A stretch of DNA of 64,000 nt from Nephrocerus scutellatus (GCA_947095585.1 OX352761.1:26193777-26257776), one strand, 5' to 3'. Counted from the stretch's first letter, positions 20,501-29,607 are shown. Notes: generated from the sequence alone by a model not told the origin. Translations and numbers: made by a program.

Positions 20501-22724
20501 CAGCGTCGAAAACTATCCTCAATTTATTTGGTTTGTGCGGGCTTTGCACGGCAAAATGTGGCAAGTACCATATCGGTTGGTTGTTGTTCATCAGTTCTTC
20601 TTGGGAGAGTTTTCTGGCGTATCCTTTTTCGATGTATTTAGACATATTATTTTTATAATTGGCGGCAAAATCGTTGTCTTGGCTCATCTTCTTCTCGATT
20701 CCGAACAGGCGTTTTTCTGACATCTTGAAGCTGTCAGGCAGGATGAGTCGAGGGCTCTTCCATAGAAGACCAGTTTCGTATCTTTTACCAATACGATGTG
20801 TTGTCTCTTTTAGAATTTGGCGGGCTCGTTTATCTTCTTCGGACTCAATTAGTGTGGGCGTGGTATTGATACCAAAATTGTCGGCGGCGAAGTACTCAAT
20901 CATCATGTTGTGCAATTCTGCATAGGGCTGTTGTTCTCGTATAAACAACACTAACGGCGTTGATGTTGAAGGGCTTTTGTTCGGTCCATATGCTATCCAT
21001 CCCAGTTTGGTTTTGACGGCGATGGGACCTTTATCACCAGACTGAACAGTAGTTGAAGACGCTCCAAGATGAGCGTTGTCTAGTCCGAGAAGGATAACTG
21101 GTTTGACCATTTTGAAGTTTTTCAGTGGCAGAAACTCCAAATGTTGAAACTGTGACTTGTCAAACGATTGAGACGGTAAATTAAGATTTCGGACTGTGCG
21201 ACAATTTTTAATTGTAAAACTAGTTGTCTCACTCTCACCTCTTATTTCAAGGTTAACTGCTGATGATTGTTCTTTGGTTACCCTTTGTCCATACCACTGA
21301 AGAGTTAACGGCTTAGGCTGACCTCTAAGTCCCAGTTTAAAGGCTATGTCTTTCTCTATAATGGATATGGCGGAACCTTCGTCAAACATGGCGAAAACTT
21401 CGATTTTCCCATTTGGTCCACATAGTGTAACCGGTACGATTTTAAAAAGTATACCACCTAGCGACGATGTCGTACGGCAACTTAATAACGGCTGGACGTT
21501 GCTCCTAGACAATGTTGTTGAAGCAACTGGTATTCTGGTGGCTGATGATTCATCATGTAGGCTGCTATGATGATAGCGTCGGCATCCATTAACGCTACAC
21601 AGTTTCTTGGAACGGCAATTTCCTGTGCTATGACCTTTGCGTAGACATGAAAAACATAAACGCATACTTTTGACTTTATGCCAGCGATCTGGCGACTCAT
21701 TAAATTCGTTGCAATTTGAAATGAAATGATTTCCACCACACTCGTAACACTTAATAGTTTGTTGAACTTCTGACTGGGCTCGCGTATTTTCATTTATGTG
21801 CATTATGCGTCGTGGCTGTAGTGGCTGTTTTGATGTGCCACTACCTTTAAACGAAGTTGACGGCATAAGGCATACGATTCTTGCTAATTCGCATAACCAC
21901 TTTGAAAAGTCGGCAATGTTGGCATACGGCTTAACGGTTGCCGAATGTTTTGCCCACTCGTACTGTTTGTCCAGAGGGAGTTTCGTAACCAGCTCATCCA
22001 AAATTGAAGAATTTGTGAGATTATGTTCACTGTTGGCCGATCTTAGGAACGCAACAACATTGCGTACTTGCGTTGAGAACGAAACGAGTTGATCCACTCG
22101 ACTCTCTGCTATAGCTGGAAATTTTTGAATTTTACTGAGCTGGTGTCGGACAAGTAAATCCGCTCTTCCAAAACGGAAATTTAATTCGTCGATTGCGTCA
22201 GAAACATCTTGCGTATGAATTAACATTGAAGCGACAGCTTCCCTTGCCGGTCCTACTAAACATTTCTGCAATCGCATTAAGTTTTGACGATTTGTATATT
22301 TGAAATCATTGGTGGTGTCATTATAATTGGCAAGAAATAAGGGCCATTCTTCCACATTTCCCGAAAATACTGGTAGATCGTGCAACTTTATTGTTGTTGT
22401 TGCATCATTGGCGGCGGTGACTCCAGTTTGACTGTTAGACAGCAATGGTGAAACGTTTTGAGGAAACTGGACAACTGCTTCATTGGCGGCAGTGGCAACG
22501 GTGGTGTGCATTTGCAGTTTTTCGTTTAATTTTTCAATATCCTTTTGGCTGTCCGCCGTACTGTTTCGAAGTTCTTGTACGGATGTGCGAAGCTCGTTCA
22601 GGCTGTTCAAAATTGTTGTGATGGTTCCTTGGTCCATTGCTTCTTCCTCTATTGGTGATTCACTTTCTTCTGAAGAATCTTCTTGAGCCACCGCGCTTCT
22701 TAGCATGTACCTTCCTTCTTGCAT
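17529..22724 (-). CDS. BEL/Pao gag-pol polyprotein (1,731 aa)
   Basis: Single intact frame in BEL/Pao domain order. Gag (DUF1759-like) spans about aa 110-260. CCHC knuckles follow: C326-x2-C329-x4-H333-x4-C338 and C357-x2-C360-x4-H365-x4-C370. The aspartic protease has its active site in MFDEGSAISII (D448). The reverse transcriptase spans about 735-930, with ADIEEMF (D781) and YVDDY (858-862). The RNase H is of Pao type, with FVDAS (D1047), E1090 and WTDSR (D1120). The integrase has a zinc site H1361/H1366/C1396/C1399 and a DDE triad: D1432 (GVDLFGPF), D1494 (RSDNGTNF) and E1543 (CWERLIR). A DUF5641-like C-terminal domain runs about 1630-1720. All catalytic residues seen are present. The products make the virus-like particle, copy the RNA and integrate the DNA. 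Start ATG at 22724 (MQEGRYMLRS); stop TAG at 17531-17529 inside the LTR. No env. Confidence 0.95.
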   Translation of the reverse strand: MQEGRYMLRSAVAQEDSSEESESPIEEEAMDQGTITTILNSLNELRTSVQELRNSTADSQKDIEKLNEKLQMHTTVATAANEAVVQFPQNVSPLLSNSQTGVTAANDATTTIKLHDLPVFSGNVEEWPLFLANYNDTTNDFKYTNRQNLMRLQKCLVGPAREAVASMLIHTQDVSDAIDELNFRFGRADLLVRHQLSKIQKFPAIAESRVDQLVSFSTQVRNVVAFLRSANSEHNLTNSSILDELVTKLPLDKQYEWAKHSATVKPYANIADFSKWLCELARIVCLMPSTSFKGSGTSKQPLQPRRIMHINENTRAQSEVQQTIKCYECGGNHFISNCNEFNESPDRWHKVKSMRLCFSCLRKGHSTGNCRSKKLCSVNGCRRYHHSSLHDESSATRIPVASTTLSRSNVQPLLSCRTTSSLGGILFKIVPVTLCGPNGKIEVFAMFDEGSAISIIEKDIAFKLGLRGQPKPLTLQWYGQRVTKEQSSAVNLEIRGESETTSFTIKNCRTVRNLNLPSQSFDKSQFQHLEFLPLKNFKMVKPVILLGLDNAHLGASSTTVQSGDKGPIAVKTKLGWIAYGPNKSPSTSTPLVLFIREQQPYAELHNMMIEYFAADNFGINTTPTLIESEEDKRARQILKETTHRIGKRYETGLLWKSPRLILPDSFKMSEKRLFGIEKKMSQDNDFAANYKNNMSKYIEKGYARKLSQEELMNNNQPIWYLPHFAVQSPHKPNKLRIVFDAAASVDGKSLNSVLLKGPEQAKSLINILFKFREGAIGIAADIEEMFSQIRIKPEDQHAQRFLWRNGDKNKPIDHYAMVSMIFGAVCSPCSAEYIKNVNAQEHQQQYPEAAAAIINQHYVDDYVTSFSQVEEAIRICTEVVKINRKAGFVLRQFISNSTRLKSYMNQSPTGCATTVNMERQATSEKVLGMHWDTVVDSFEFKTKFHHIPPDVLEGIRPPTKRELLGIVMAIFDPYGLLAEFLLSLKIMVRDTWKNNIAWDDPLPADISNKWKLWWKEFLQNINTFKIQRCYSPHMNKSEEIQLHIFVDASQVAFAAAGYFRISHAIGVDVVFVFGKTRGAPQRIMSIPRLELQAAVLGTRLSKVIVRNHDIKISQVIFWTDSRTLLYWINSAERKYKAFVGHRIGEILTSTEPSQWRWTPTNKNSADVATRAKSSPKLNSSSIWLSGPEFLQLPEYNWPATIIPLPSNGPEEEEVKPCLIVQCETGNNLVIVFNRFSSYLKLIRTIAYVRRAVRKFLCLGKLSTLRITNGLLTVDEIISAENHLCRMVQEDEYQKEIAALKSSKPILKNSPIHSLMPYLDPDGLLRVRGRIDEALYLPLQTRRPILLPQKHIVSELIMCHFHEKLYHQNSAVVLNEARQKFWIPRAKSLLKAVQKRCMKCKIEKSKPVPPFMGQLPIDRVTPYVRPFTYTGVDLFGPFNVAIGRRREKRWGVIFTCLTVRAAHLELAENLSTDAFIVCLRNFINRRGTPVRIRSDNGTNFIGAQRELKDSQLFDVDHIQREATNRNIEWVFNCPANPSSGGCWERLIRIIKRLLLRTLSDQTPRVETLRSVFIEAENIINSRPLTDIPLNMEDDEPLTPNHFLIGCVNSTQTPHPVDDKICLRKQWRICQNLKDRLWKRWTVEYLPQLLKRPKWHDEVRPLKVNDLVIICESGQSRSQMRKGRIVRVFPAKDGQVRFAEVKTATGHIRRPATKLAVIAVDGESLGDSRGEEC
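17535..17545 (-). promoter_or_regulatory. BEL/Pao polypurine tract
   Basis: GGGGGGAGGAG on the element strand, directly abutting the 3' LTR. This is the plus-strand primer position expected for LTR retrotransposons. It is also translated as the last codons before the LTR. Confidence 0.85.
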
Positions 22725-22754
22725 TAAATGGTCTCGCGTATGCTTTATAACTTA

Positions 22755-23056
22755 AACGTTTCGATTAGCATACAAGTTTAATACAAGTAGCTTCAGCGTA
22801 GCAACTGATATCGAACAAGCGTTTTTCAAAAACAAGACAAATTTATAGATCGAACGTTTCGATTGGCTCACGAGTTTAAAAGACGTATTTTGATTGGCTC
22901 GTAGCTTCAGCGTGGCGGCTGATATCGAACAAGCGTTCTTCAAAAACAAGACAAACTTATAGATCGAACGTTTCGATTGGCTCACGAGTTTAAAAGACGT
23001 ATTTTGATTGGCTCGTAGCTTCAGCGTGGCGGCTGATATCGAACAAGCGTTCTTTA
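22755..23056 (-). repeat. tandem repeats of about 114 bp in the BEL/Pao leader
   Basis: Three units between the 5' LTR and gag: 22755-22852 (diverged, 98 bp), 22853-22966 (114 bp) and 22967-23056 (truncated). Units 2 and 3 look identical where they overlap. Each contains AACGTTTCGATTGGCTCACG and GCTGATATCGAACAAGCGTT. They lie in the 5' untranslated region, where packaging or promoter signals are common in this group; the function here is inferred only from position. Confidence 0.85.
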
Positions 23057-23455
23057 AATCACATTAAATTTATTATGTAATAAATTTCCATAACCTCGAA
23101 TTTATATTTGCTTGGCAATATTATTTATGGCAAGCATTTCGAACATATATAGCAATTAACACCGATTTCCCAAAGTCATTGGCTGCGACAGTAAATGAAT
23201 ACTTGCTAGCTGAGAAAATGGCGGCTGGGTGCTCCGCTAGACGAGACTTCCAAGTGTTATTCACTGGCTGTGAAAACGTCGGAACTTGATATGTAAAGCA
23301 CGATTTTATATTTTAAATGCAATTGTTCGAATTTCGTACAGATTTAACCAGCAAAATAATAACCAAGAACCGATTGAAAATGGCGACAAAACTAATCGTA
23401 TTAACACTTTGAAATTACTAAAACGCACTTGGAGACGAACAAATCAGAACACATC

Positions 23456-23470
23456 GGCAATTCTGCCAAA
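23456..23470 (-). promoter_or_regulatory. candidate primer-binding site of the BEL/Pao element
   Basis: On the element strand the 5' LTR is followed by TTAGT and then TGGCAGAATTGCCGA. A TGG start is what pairing with a tRNA 3' CCA needs. I could not match the rest to a specific tRNA from memory. Confidence 0.35.
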
Positions 23471-23474
23471 CTAA

Positions 23475-23797
23475 TGTAGGGTGCGACGGCGGCGGCAGAG
23501 CTTAAATAAAAAGACACCACTGTAATGTTTAATATTAAAGAAATGTTTATTGTATTGAATATAATTAAATAGTTGGAGTTTAGTAATAAGTGTTAAAATG
23601 GCGGCTTGTGTTTTATCGCGTGTTTCGGTTTGGTATTACGGCTTGTGTCGCGGCTTGTTGGCAGAAGTATTTCTGCGATGTGTTCTGAACTGCACGACGT
23701 CTACTTTTCAACTCAATTCAACTTTCGTATTGCTGCGCTATACTGCTTGTCAGCATCAAGTACGATGTCGGTCACTATCAGTCGTCTCTCTCTAACA
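23475..23797 (-). repeat. BEL/Pao 5' LTR (323 bp)
   Basis: Matches the 3' LTR base for base on visual comparison, starts TG and ends CA, and is bordered on its outer side by the GATAC duplication. Confidence 0.95.
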
Positions 23798-23802
23798 GAT
23801 AC
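23798..23802. other. BEL/Pao target-site duplication, right copy
   Basis: GATAC, direct repeat of 17207-17211. Confidence 0.9.
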
Positions 23803-23817
23803 CATAAGCCGGGGTTT

Positions 23818-23837
23818 TGTTGTTGTTGTTGTTGTTC
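23818..23837. repeat. (GTT)n microsatellite
   Basis: Six to seven GTT units a few bases beyond the BEL/Pao element. Confidence 0.85.
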
Positions 23838-24074
23838 GGTTTAATTGACTTTCAATTCACTTTTATAAAACAATCGTCCTGTTTGTATGCCTTCAGATTT
23901 CCTCTGAACAAATTGATTCAATTGTGTTCGTCCATCTGTCCGAGTGTCCTCTTGTTCATCTATATATAGTTTTAAGTTTGAATATAAGTTTATTTTCACA
24001 AAAAGTAGAATTACAAAGTAAATTCTTTTAACAGTACAAACAGTGATGTTGGAGAATTAAATGTATTTAAGAAA

Positions 24075-24370
24075 AAACAACCCATTAAAAATAAATTTTT
24101 AGTGTAAATTCTCTAATTGGGGGTACACAATGTGCAAAGTTTGAATAAAATCGGGTTACTTTTAAAAAAAAATTATATGGGTGCCCCTCGGACCTGGGGC
24201 CCGATCGCTTCCAAATTTTTTCAAAAAGTGTTGTCATCGGAGATACACATGTATAAAATTTGAATAAAATCTGGTTTGGGAAGTGGGTTATTAATTAATC
24301 GCAAGATTCAACGACAAACAAACAAACAAGCAGACAAACAGATCACGCACGCGAAATTAATATAGGGAAT
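24075..24370 (-). repeat. repeat family K, copy B
   Basis: The tail (GTGTAAATTCTCTAATTGG near 24095) and the head (CACGCGAAATTAATATAGGG near 24345, plus-strand reading) are both present, with about one and a half internal units (GGGTGCCCCTCGGACCTGGG near 24178). Same ends as copies at 11150-11785 and 32676-33162. Confidence 0.6.
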
Positions 24371-24764
24371 TTAATAAAAAAATGTACCTAAAATTATATA
24401 ACAATGATATTATATAGTTGTGGTTGATAAAACCACACCAGAGCACTCACACCATCGATCCATTGTAGTCGTTCCCAGTGAAGTTCACTATTCAAATATC
24501 TGCGTTACCATTAAATAGCGAATAGCGATTCGATTGTTATTCTATCCCTTCTTAAAACGTGATTGCAATGTAAAAATTCAGTGAACCAATCATGATCAGA
24601 GATTGATGCGAAAAAATTAAAGCTCTAAGGACAAGGCCAATCTACTCTCTTCACATTTTGCAGCTAGCTCCACGCTTCCAGATTGTGCGTTCCTTCCACC
24701 TGTACTTCCGACTATCGAATACTCTATGGGATAAATATATTCGTATTCGTGAAGTTGCCAGAGT

Positions 24765-25289
24765 TTGGCATACACAAATTCGCTGGGCCAGGTGATATTC
24801 CTCCATTATTTTTAAAGAGATGTTCTTTATCGCTGGCAATACCATTGCGTAAGCTTTTCTACTTACCATATTCTTCTGGACTATTTTCGAGAAGTTGGAA
24901 AACAGCATTTGTGCAGCCTATACCAAAAAAAGGCGAACCATCATGTCTCTTTTCGTACTGACCCATAGCATTAACGTCATATCATTCTAAGGTTGTGGGA
25001 ACGCTGATTAACCGTAAGCTTATGAAACATGAATCGGGTGAACTACTCGATGACCGTGGACAACGTTTTACTGCTTATCTGATGAATATGTCATTCTTCT
25101 GTGTGTGCAACTTCTAATCCAATAAGTACCCTTAGATTCTCTGATATGTTCTCAGTTTTCCGTCATTTTTCTTCGTGTATGGAACTGAAGGAAGAACAAC
25201 GTATATTAAGCTCGGTTTATTCTGACCTTGACAGCATAACAAAATGGGGGGAACACAATTTCGAATTTAACGTTGAATCGTTAAATCGT
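24765..25289 (+). mobile_element. CR1/jockey-like RT fragment, 5' part
   Basis: Frame pieces GPGDIPPLFLKRCSLSLAIP, SRSWKTAFVQPIPKKGEPS and YSDLDSITKWGEHNFEFN match the RT of the larger copies at 33163-34228 and 56490-57935. It is interrupted at about 25290 by an N1 tail and resumes at 25519. Confidence 0.65.
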
Positions 25290-25518
25290 ATGCCAGTAGG
25301 CATAGCAAACTACGCAATGCAATGGAACCCGTTATCTCAGGATGGTATAAGAACGGGTCGTCCGAGAAATACATGGCGCAGAACAGATGAGGAGGATTCA
25401 CGGCAATTGGGGAAGAGTTAGAGAGAGCTGAAGCTCATTGCCAGGAACCGCACGCGATGGCGCGTAGGCGTAGTAGAGGCCCTAGGACCTACAAGGGGAT
25501 ACAGGACATAAGAAGAAG
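25290..25518 (+). mobile_element. N1 family 3' tail nested in a CR1-like element
   Basis: IANYAMQWNPLSQDGIRTGR, then RPRNTWRR and the tail GGCGCGTAGGCGTAGTAGAG match 46981-47193 and 4400-4540. It interrupts the CR1-like frame at a point equivalent to ATGCC|ATTATCC in the copy at 33580. Confidence 0.65.
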
Positions 25519-25561
25519 CGATTATCCATGAATGGCACTTGCATCGAGGAAACTGAAAAAG
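25519..25561 (+). mobile_element. CR1-like fragment, continuation after the nested insertion
   Basis: GATTATCCATGAATGGCACT, then TGCATCGAGGAAACTG, matches the CR1-like copy at 33585-33620. Its downstream neighbour is an RTE fragment. Confidence 0.55.
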
Positions 25562-26240
25562 TAGATGACGTTACGAACATACCGAGGTGCCAACGTAGAC
25601 TTTGACCACTATCTTGTTGGTATGTTTCTCCGAGCGCGGATTGCATCATCACGAAATACGGCATTCGCGAATCAGATTCGAGTCAACGAAGAGAAAAACT
25701 ACGGTTATGCCGTAGAAATCGCCCTAAATGTAGGGAGAGTAAGTCCTGGGGCTGAGATGTCGGGCGTAGAAGAGAATTGGACACGCTTAGGAAAACTATC
25801 ATTAGTACTGCTGACTCTATCTTAAGCATCAGTCGTAGAGATCGGAACGACTGGTTCGATGACTATTGTAAGCTAGCGAGTGGAAAAAAAGAAACTTTCG
25901 GATCTTTAGGAATAATTTATGCTATATTAGCAATTGGTTTATTAGGTTTCATTGTATGAGCCCATCAGAAGATATGAAAAAACAGTTCACCGGGGAAAGA
26001 AAGCATCCTGAGAAAAGAATCTCGTTCGTAAGCAAGAACAGTACAGAGAGAAAGGACCGCACCAGGCCCGGAATTTATACCAAAGAGTGCGCGGTATGAC
26101 GCAATATTTACCGCGTTTCACATACTGCAAAGACAAAGAGGGTAATCTGATCGCCGCTTTCAAAGGCATCTTAGAACGATGCGAAGAACACTTTCATGAG
26201 TTGCTAAATGGCCATCTGGTTAACGTAAGTCTCACTCAAT
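25562..26240 (+). mobile_element. RTE-like fragment carrying a mitochondrial patch
   Basis: Endonuclease C-terminus and linker: [38 protein letters not shown] and [13 protein letters not shown]. After the mtDNA patch (25879-25967) it resumes with EDMKKQFTGERKH-type sequence and the pre-RT block RLPRFTYCKDKEGNLIAAFK. It then runs to the ELLNGHL block near 26210. Frameshifts are present. About 80 bases of normal RTE sequence are missing where the patch sits. Confidence 0.75.
25879..25967 (+). other. NUMT: mitochondrial cox1 fragment (89 bp)
   Basis: Read in frame this encodes [11 protein letters not shown], then [13 protein letters not shown], a TGA, then AH. That is the strongly conserved cytochrome c oxidase subunit I segment in which TGA is Trp and ATA is Met in the invertebrate mitochondrial code. 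The base composition is typical of insect mtDNA. It replaces about 80 bp of the RTE linker that is intact in the copies at 7073-7640 and 34230-35790, with only a few bases of possible microhomology at each junction. The cox1 identity is recognised from the protein; the exact ends are good to a few bases. Confidence 0.9.
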
Positions 26241-27224
26241 GCCTTTCAGCAGACTTGAGCATCGAGTCAAAGGTAGCATTGTCAAAAGCTTCCTGAATAC
26301 CAATAAACACCATTATGAGGAAGACTCCGTCCATCATGTTCCTCTCAATCCTGTAAACAAGATCATGAAGACAGACTCACAGGATCTTCCACGTTTATTC
26401 TGTGTTCCAAGTGTTCAAGAAATTGAAAATTGCAGCAGAACTAATGTAATTGCTGTTGTAATAATTTCAAGTCGGTTGTTTTTAAAATATTTGTAGATCA
26501 CATGCTTACCTATATATTTTCCTCAACGAAACGGGAAGATAGTTTCAAAATTTGACAGCGTAAATGAAAAACATGCGCTTACTTTTAAGGAATGTAAAGA
26601 GAGGATTGTTCCAGCATTTTGGCTTCGTGTGGACTGCAATAAATACATCATATCAGAAAAATAGCGTGGTTTCCCGAAATGTAAATTTTACTAATTTCTA
26701 ATCGTGAGGTTATATCTAAGCTAACAGTTATATATTTGGAAACCTGGCTATATCTTGATCTTGGAAGCATAAAAACGTATATTATTATGGCCTTATTCAT
26801 CTGTACTTGCAAGAGTGGAACCCTCTGTGTGATGGATCTACTTTCGTACTCGTGCAGAAGTTAGAGTATTATTTTATATCAACTTTAATAAATCTGATGG
26901 GCTAGATGAAGATCTTCAAGGCTAGCATTACCATTGCGTAAGCTTTTCAAATCACTTATCCTTCTGAAGTCCAAGTACCAAAAAAATGATAAATCCTTGC
27001 AGCCGTTATTTTTACAATAATTATTCCATATCTCGAAATTACTTATGAATAAGCTGACTGTTAGTTTGCTTTGGTCGCTTGATGGTTCCTGGCGGTTTTA
27101 GTTAAGTAGCGTTTATCATAATTTCTCAAAATCGGTATCCAGTCATAGACTCTCCACAATTCAGTAATATTGTTTTTAAAAACTTTTATTTAACTTATTA
27201 ACTTGACCTCGTTTTGTCTGCATT
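26241..27224. other. stretch without a recognisable gene
   Basis: AT-rich sequence. The only recognisable piece is a CR1-like scrap at 26920-26995 (CATTACCATTGCGTAAGCTT, also found at 24840). Confidence 0.4.
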
Positions 27225-27479
27225 TTCAACTACTTTAAGGTCCTTTTTAACCGCCTTTCACACCTAGAGAGCTGAAATATTGTGAGTGAATCCAAAATGG
27301 CATTTTTAATATTCCGAGTATGACACGTGTCACATGTGGCGCGAGTGATTGGTTGGATTTTTTTTTCGACTTCTTTGATGTCCTTTTTAACCACCTTCCA
27401 CACGACCTAAAAAACAGAAATTTCATGAGTGTTTAAGTCCAAAATAGTACGCCTATGACGCGTGTCGCGTTTCGCATGT
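27225..27479. repeat. diverged dimer of about 130 bp
   Basis: Two related units: one from 27225 with GGTCCTTTTTAACCGCCTTT and ACACGTGTCACATGTGGCGC, the second from 27366 with TGTCCTTTTTAACCACCTTC and ACGCGTGTCGCGTTTCGC. The second runs straight into a family K tail at 27480. Confidence 0.5.
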
Positions 27480-27545
27480 GTATCACCGATTAGAGAATTT
27501 ACAAGAAAAATTTTAATTTTTATGGTCTTTTTTTTTATAACTCTT
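27480..27545 (+). repeat. repeat family K tail fragment (copy C)
   Basis: GATTAGAGAATTTACAAGAA, then AAATTTTAATTTTTATGG, identical in wording to the tail at 33112-33150. Confidence 0.6.
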
Positions 27546-28459
27546 TAACCGTACCGTAACTTGATAATGCAAACCCTCCTAAGAAATTGCATTATTTATT
27601 CAAAACTGATTTCATTGCATACAAACATAAATAACATTTTAAATTGTATTCAGGTGAAAGTTTGTGATGAAACCAACAAATATTTTTGCTTAAACTGTCG
27701 AAGTCACATACGAGAAGTACTGCTCCATCAGTCACATGCTAAGGCACAATGGATATCTCAGAAACAATAATTCATTAAAAATTACAAAAGAATTTGTCAA
27801 AACTGAGCTTTTAGTTGAAAAGATGAGTGATGAGAGATTTTTTTTCTGTTTTGCCATGTTGTTTAACAAATTTGTCATTATCTTTCCAAGTGGCGACGCA
27901 AATAGTTATATTATGACAGTCAATGGAGGATTAAAAACAAAAATATTGCGCCATATGTTGACAACCAAATTTAGTGCTATACACCTTTAACTCTTCACTA
28001 GGTAGTGTTCATTATTAGTAAGTGGCATTATGTTTCTGTCTTCGGGTAAAAGTTCAATGATCGAAAAAAAATGATTTACGTTTATATTCGAAACTATTCA
28101 GTCAGTCTATCATCTTTCTGTTTATAGGATTTGTCAATTGACTGCTCAGTTGATTCTATTAAGATGAGTGTGGCGTTATAGGAATAAACGAGCCCGTAGC
28201 TTGTAGTATTTAATTTAATGTCGATTACCTTCGAAATCTCTTGAAGCGTGCGCTAATTAAAACAAAGCCCACCATACAACACCACACTCCGCCGACCCAC
28301 CACTGTCTAAATAATGATATTCATCTCAGCTACCCCAAAAACTATGCACTAAAATTATTTAATTTATTGTCAAGTGTCTTACAATGAAAACATTTCCCAA
28401 ATTAATAAAAGTGTTACTGAAACTGTTTCTCCCATTATGGTTCATGTCTCTGTTTAAAA
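27546..28459. other. stretch with one exon-like open frame
   Basis: At 27652 an acceptor-like TTGTATTCAG is followed by a frame reading VKVCDETNKYFCLNCRSHIR up to a stop at 27770. The CxxC/H spacing loosely recalls a ZAD zinc-finger-associated domain, but the match is weak. Nothing else is recognised. Confidence 0.3.
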
Positions 28460-28625
28460 CTTGTGAGCCACTGGATTCGTATGCTAATCATATTTCATCA
28501 CAGTTTTTGAACCACGTTGTGTGTGAGCCGACGACATCGACAAAAAGTGTATAGATTGAAAATCACTGGATGTTTATGCTAATGGTATTTCACCACCAAT
28601 CTGTGTGTGAGCGAGTGACATGAGC
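28460..28625. repeat. diverged tandem duplication
   Basis: CCACTGGATTCGTATGCTAA...TGTGTGTGAGCCGACGACAT is followed by TCACTGGATGTTTATGCTAA...TGTGTGTGAGCGAGTGACAT. These are two related units of about 80-100 bp. Confidence 0.55.
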
Positions 28626-29164
28626 AATTAGTATATATCTTAAGAACCTGATTGAGTATATTGTTACAAAAAGTAGTTAGTAGAAATGTTAATAGAATCA
28701 GCCTCGACTCGCGCGGTAGAAAAATAGGCACTGAATTAGAATTAAGAATTGCATACTTTTAGACATCTAATAGCAGTAGTTGACAGATTACATCATTATA
28801 TACTCCTGTGCCAAATATGTAGTCAAACCAGTTTGTCTGGTTTGTCCGGTTTGTGTGTACATGATTCCACATGGAGTTAATTTTTGGAAGATGACTCATT
28901 ACATAATGAGTATGGTTAGTTGTAAAAAAGTGAATTTCCTAGATATTTCTTATTTCTATATATAAGATTGGACACCTCCGGACATTTTTTAATAGGCGGC
29001 ATTTTGCCGCAGAGATTCATTAGTTTTTTGAAATTCACAGAGCAGTTTAAGAGTACTTGCAAGTAGAATACGAATAGTACTGAAATACAAGTATGGTTGT
29101 AACAAGTGTTTTTGTGTACTTAGTAAAGTAGTCACCAGTATAAAATTGTGAACTTTTGTTATTT

Positions 29165-29204
29165 GTTATTCTCTATATTAACTTCGCGTGCCCGCGGCTT
29201 TTGT
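29165..29204 (+). repeat. repeat family K head fragment (copy D)
   Basis: TTCTCTATATTAACTTCGCG, then TGCCCGCGGCTTTTG, is the family head. It is cut off where a CR1-like fragment begins. Confidence 0.5.
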
Positions 29205-29335
29205 ACTCAAGTTTAGGGCGAATAAAAGCCTTTTAAAAAGTAGCCAGATCAAAGGGAGAGAAAGATTCCTTGCACCGGGCAAGAAAACCTAAACATTTCG
29301 CAGCATTTTTGGCGACGGTATATTTGGCAGTGCAA
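29205..29335 (-). mobile_element. CR1-like fragment
   Basis: On the minus strand it reads AKNAAKCLGFLARCKESFSP, matching the RT C-terminal part at 33685-33790 (AKTAAKCLGFLARCKKYFTP) in the opposite orientation. Confidence 0.6.
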
Positions 29336-29607
29336 GCGTTCATCAATGCTATTCAAGATGAACAGTTGAAGCTTTCTTTGAGGACTACAGCCAGAGGAAA
29401 AACAATGAATGAAGTTTTGGGATCATCTTTGGAGTACGAAGCAGCTAAGACCAGTGTGTCTTCGGATTTTGTTGGGCTACGCAAGTTGGAAACGGGGGAT
29501 GTCACACAAATAAAATCTCTGATTGGACAGGAGATCCACTGGTCGTTCCATGAGAAAATGTTCAATTTAATTAGTCGTGCGGTCATCAGACTTGATCCTT
29601 TCATCTG
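29336..29607 (+). mobile_element. LTR-retrotransposon gag-like remnant
   Basis: An open stretch reads AFINAIQDEQLKLSLRTTAR, GKTMNEVLGSSLEYEAAKTS and then FVGLRKLETGDVTQIKSL. The pattern of an AFINAI-like helix followed by 'K..NE.L..SLEYEAAK' is typical of Gypsy-type capsid C-terminal regions. No LTRs or pol are nearby, so this is a scrap. It is fused in frame to the CR1-like debris upstream. Confidence 0.45.

Larger units (their letters stand above)
17212..23797 (-). mobile_element. complete BEL/Pao LTR retrotransposon
   Basis: A 6,586-bp element on the minus strand: 5' LTR 23475-23797, leader 22725-23474, one gag-pol frame 22724-17529, polypurine tract 17535-17545, 3' LTR 17212-17534. LTRs run TGTTAGAG...CCCTACA on the element strand and appear identical over 323 bp when read side by side. 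The flanks carry a GATAC duplication. Identical LTRs plus an unbroken frame indicate a recent and possibly still competent insertion. There is no envelope-like frame. It lies about 600 bp upstream of the coiled-coil gene start, in the same orientation, so its LTR could in principle influence that gene. Confidence 0.95.

Noticed and set aside
17838..22686. Numerous plus-strand open frames
   Set aside because: They overlap the intact minus-strand BEL/Pao gag-pol and are antisense shadows with no domain content.
25879..25967. The GSLG...[10 protein letters not shown] stretch as a transmembrane segment of a nuclear protein
   Set aside because: The frame ends at a TGA that is Trp in the mitochondrial code, and the wording matches COX1; a NUMT is the simpler reading.
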